In this document: positions 61,450-64,000 of the stretch, piece by piece
Layout of the letters: each line of letters begins with the position of its first letter
Position numbering within the stretch: the first letter of the stretch is position 1
Assembly: GCF_018691265.1 (NCBI RefSeq)
Contig: NW_024881321.1
Location: forward strand, 12,279,387-12,343,386
Reading direction: 5' to 3'
Source of the DNA: Tyto alba
Taxonomy: Eukaryota > Chordata > Aves > Strigiformes > Tytonidae
Length of the DNA stretch: 64,000 nt
Program-made: the position numbers and the translations under genes
Notes under the pieces: model-generated
Database searches by the model: none
Seen by the model: only the letters and a program-made list of their open reading frames with translations
Told to the model about the DNA's origin: nothing

Positions 61450-62910
61450 GAAAATGAGGAGATATTTAAGGGATGACAAGAGCAGCTGCCTTCTCCAGCT
61501 GCTCCATGCCAGGACCCCTCTTGCTTGACTGCTGGAGCCCAGCTTTGTGTGTGTACACACACACAAACACACACATATGCACATGCATACGCACACACGG
61601 ACACACACACACATGACACAGCCAAACACGCAGACAGCCACAGACCAGGCGCTGTCCCCAGCAGCACCCACAGTCAGGACTTGCACCAGGCACAGACACA
61701 CACAGCCACATCCCCTCCTCCGCTTGGGCTGGCAGAGGCAGGAGGTCACTAGTGCAGCACACACACCGCGCTCTCCAGGTTCACAAGCACACACACGTTT
61801 ATGGATCCCCTGAGCATTGGCACAGCCCCTCTGCCTGCCCGTCAACCCCTGCCCAAATCCTGGCCTCCCTTACCTGCCCCATGGGTTCCCAATTCACTGG
61901 CTGGTCATGCTGGGTGCTCACTGCATGTGCACAGCACTCACACACTTATCCCACAGGCATGCCACACTCATAGGTCCCCCAGAATACCAGCACAGACTGT
62001 CTGCACGTCTGATACCCCTGCCTGGACCTAGGGCCTTCTACTCACTGGTGAGTTCAGATTCAAGTTTTTCAATGAATTCACACACACCCCACACACACCC
62101 TGGTTGGGGAAGGTACGGACATTCACCCCTATCAGCTGGCACCTGGCACATGGGCTGTGACCTGTGGTCCTGATCCAGCTGCTGGTGCTGAGCCCCTTAC
62201 TGTCTTCATTCAGGCCCGTTCCCCCAGTAACAGGTTTTTGAGACACACTCTGCCAAAGTGGTTGGAGGTCAAAGACCTCACTGGTTCCAGCAGCTGACAC
62301 CACAGGCCAGAGGTGGGCCACCACCCCTGGTCTGACCCCAGGAGTTGGCACCCAGTCCCCTCACACCAGTCCACCAGTAGCTGGCACTGAGCCCTTGCAC
62401 ACGCATGGCATAGAGAGCAAGATTATACTAAAATCATTATGAGAAGATTTAATAAGACAAGACAAACTGCAGTGACCAAGCACAGGGCTCAGCCAGACAA
62501 GCATACTGACCAGTCTTGTTCTGCATGCAGTTGACCACTTTTATATCATTTTATGTCTACCTTCTTTTGTTCCTTTCTGCTCCTCCTTCCTCTGCACATT
62601 CCCCCATGGGTCTGTACAGATCTTCTACACCCACACCCCTCCCAGTCCAGGTCTCCCTTGGATAACAGTCTTATTAGTTGCAAAGTCCAGGTTGATCTTC
62701 CTGGAATTGGTGCCTGCAGTTTCTTGACAGCCCATCAATGTGTGTGAGTGACAAGTTTGTGTCTTGTCTCCATGTATGTTTTGTCAGGTCTGTGTCTCTC
62801 ACTACCTCACTTATCATCTGTCTCTCAGGTTTGTGTCCCTGTATGTTCTTGTTTATTATCCTTTTCTTGTTTTCCTTTTTTTTTTTTTGCTTTTAATAGG
62901 TCCTTGAACA
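61450..62910 (-). mobile_element. GC-rich LTR-like block
   Basis: A GC-rich segment in AT-rich surroundings with LTR-like signals on the minus strand. GATTTAATAAG at about 62447 gives ATTAAA in sense, and CTTTTATATCATTTTATG at about 62537 gives a TATA-like block. The left part holds a CA repeat (61549-61617) and imperfect repeats of an 'AGCTGGCACTGAGCCCCT'-like unit (about 62130, 62180, 62290, 62375). No flanking duplication was found, so the limits and even the LTR call are tentative. The many overlapping open frames on both strands come from GC richness and low stop density. Confidence 0.4.
61549..61617. repeat. imperfect (CA)n microsatellite
   Basis: About 70 bp of CA/CACACG/CATGCA units. 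The cysteine/valine-rich and histidine/threonine-rich open frames across it are its translations. Confidence 0.9.
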
Positions 62911-64000
62911 GATAACCTTAAAGAAGCAGATTCTCTCTCCTGCTTGCCTTTACAGAGATCACTTACACACGAGCTACAAGGATTTTACTATTGAATCCAC
63001 AGTAAAATCAACCAACAAAAAAATCCAAGCACCCTCCTCCCAAAACAAAACCACAAACAAAATAACCCCAACCTCTCCAAAAAACCTGTCACCTAGTTAT
63101 CAGACATATGAGTATGGTAGTGTATTGGAGAAGTCTCAAAAGTGCCAAAGGAATAATCAAACAGTCAAAATAACTATCTCACTTGCTCTCCGTCATATTG
63201 TTTGACATGTCTTAATTCTGGTAATGTTCTACATATCCACAGAAACTCAAGAATAGTCTCAAGATTCAAGTGCATGAAGCAAATAGAAAAAATTAATGAC
63301 TTGGCCACTGAAATATATGTAAACCTTTTGAAGCACACAAAAGACACACTTTTTTTTTTTTTTTTTTTTTTTTTATGCTAACTTTTATGAACAATTTGTG
63401 TTTAGTTCAGACAAAATAATGTTACTAAATTGTAGGGCAAGTTCTTCGACATAAACTCTGGTGAGGACAAGCAAAGCAAAGTGTTTCTCATTTTCAAAAT
63501 CATAGAACAGGAGTACAAACAAAGGACTAAATTTGGGATTTAATTTTAAAGAGTTGAAGAAATTAGCCTGTTTCAAGAAAAAAAAAAAAAAAAAAAAAAG
63601 ACACTCCTCCTGAAAAAAATATCAAAATCCAGTTTTCCTTAACCAAAGATTGGAACCAAATAATGCAAAAGGCTGCAAGCAGAGAGCTTTGCTATTACTG
63701 AAATATTTCAAATTAGGTAGTGTTTCAAATTAAGTACTGTCTTGAAGTGTGCTTTTTTGCAGACCAAGGCAAACTGTCAAGATTCCTATATGGTGATGTA
63801 TACCTTGTAATCACAACCCTCTCTGGTAGCAGGAGAATAAATTCAGCATAATGAGAAATAGTCAGCTCTTTTAAGATTAAAATAAAAATGAAAGATAAGA
63901 GTGTATTTGAAAATTGTTACTCAGTCTTACAGATATATGGCATGGTTCTTTAAGATTTGAAGAGTCAATAAAAATTACTGAATTTGTATATACTGAAAGT
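62911..64000. other. AT-rich non-coding DNA
   Basis: No gene was seen. Runs of 25 T (63350-63374) and 22 A (63578-63599) face each other about 200 bp apart. Confidence 0.45.

Larger units (their letters stand above)
59786..61450. other. AT-rich non-coding DNA
   Basis: No gene was seen. Low-complexity tracts are an A/CAAAAA array at 60244-60287 and (TTTG)n at 60525-60554. Confidence 0.45.

Noticed and set aside
61389..62351. Overlapping open frames of up to 141 codons on both strands
   Set aside because: They cross a CA repeat and GC-rich sequence with few stops; none shows a known domain and they contradict one another.

Overview
The window looks like avian nuclear DNA, AT-rich and apparently without a protein-coding gene. 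The evidence is several CR1 LINE fragments, including recognisable pieces of CR1 ORF2 and the CR1 3' end with ATTCTATGATTCT-type tails. There are also several bird-type endogenous retroviral LTRs, and no sign of SINE/Alu-like or L1 elements. The species cannot be named from this sequence. The setting could be intergenic or a very long intron. No tRNA, rRNA, CRISPR or bacterial-type feature was seen.

Layout. 0-12 kb is mostly unique AT-rich DNA, with one decayed LTR near 0.7-1.3 kb and old CR1 fragments near 7.7 and 9.0-9.4 kb. 12.3-16.6 kb is a dense nest of transposable elements. It holds an LTR with TCTGT target duplications that is split by a second, 535-bp LTR. Next comes an old CR1 split by an 879-bp LTR flanked by TACAT. 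Last is another 535-bp LTR, inverted relative to the first and about 98% identical to it, flanked by CAGAAT. 18.36-18.85 kb is a GC-rich LTR flanked by GGACC. 19-31 kb is almost featureless. 31.27-32.22 kb is a long LTR with an internal degenerate tandem array. 33.7-36.4 kb carries CR1 scraps, and 37.0 kb a long (TTA)n array. 45.8, 49.6 and 55.6 kb have short CR1 3' ends. 53.8-54.8 kb has a GGGAGA-type purine array followed by a degenerate ~30-bp minisatellite. 56.75-58.08 kb is one CR1 inserted inside another, and 59.0-59.8 kb a further CR1. 61.5-62.6 kb is a GC-rich CA-repeat and LTR-like block.

The only coding-like signal is retroelement ORF2 debris carrying stops, deletions or a changed catalytic residue. 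The LTRs appear to be solo: no gag/pol/env internal sequence was seen between or beside them. I found nothing that supports a novel functional system. The most informative content is the insertion history at 12.3-16.6 kb and 56.7-58.1 kb, where target-site duplications and rejoined host elements allow the relative ages to be read directly.
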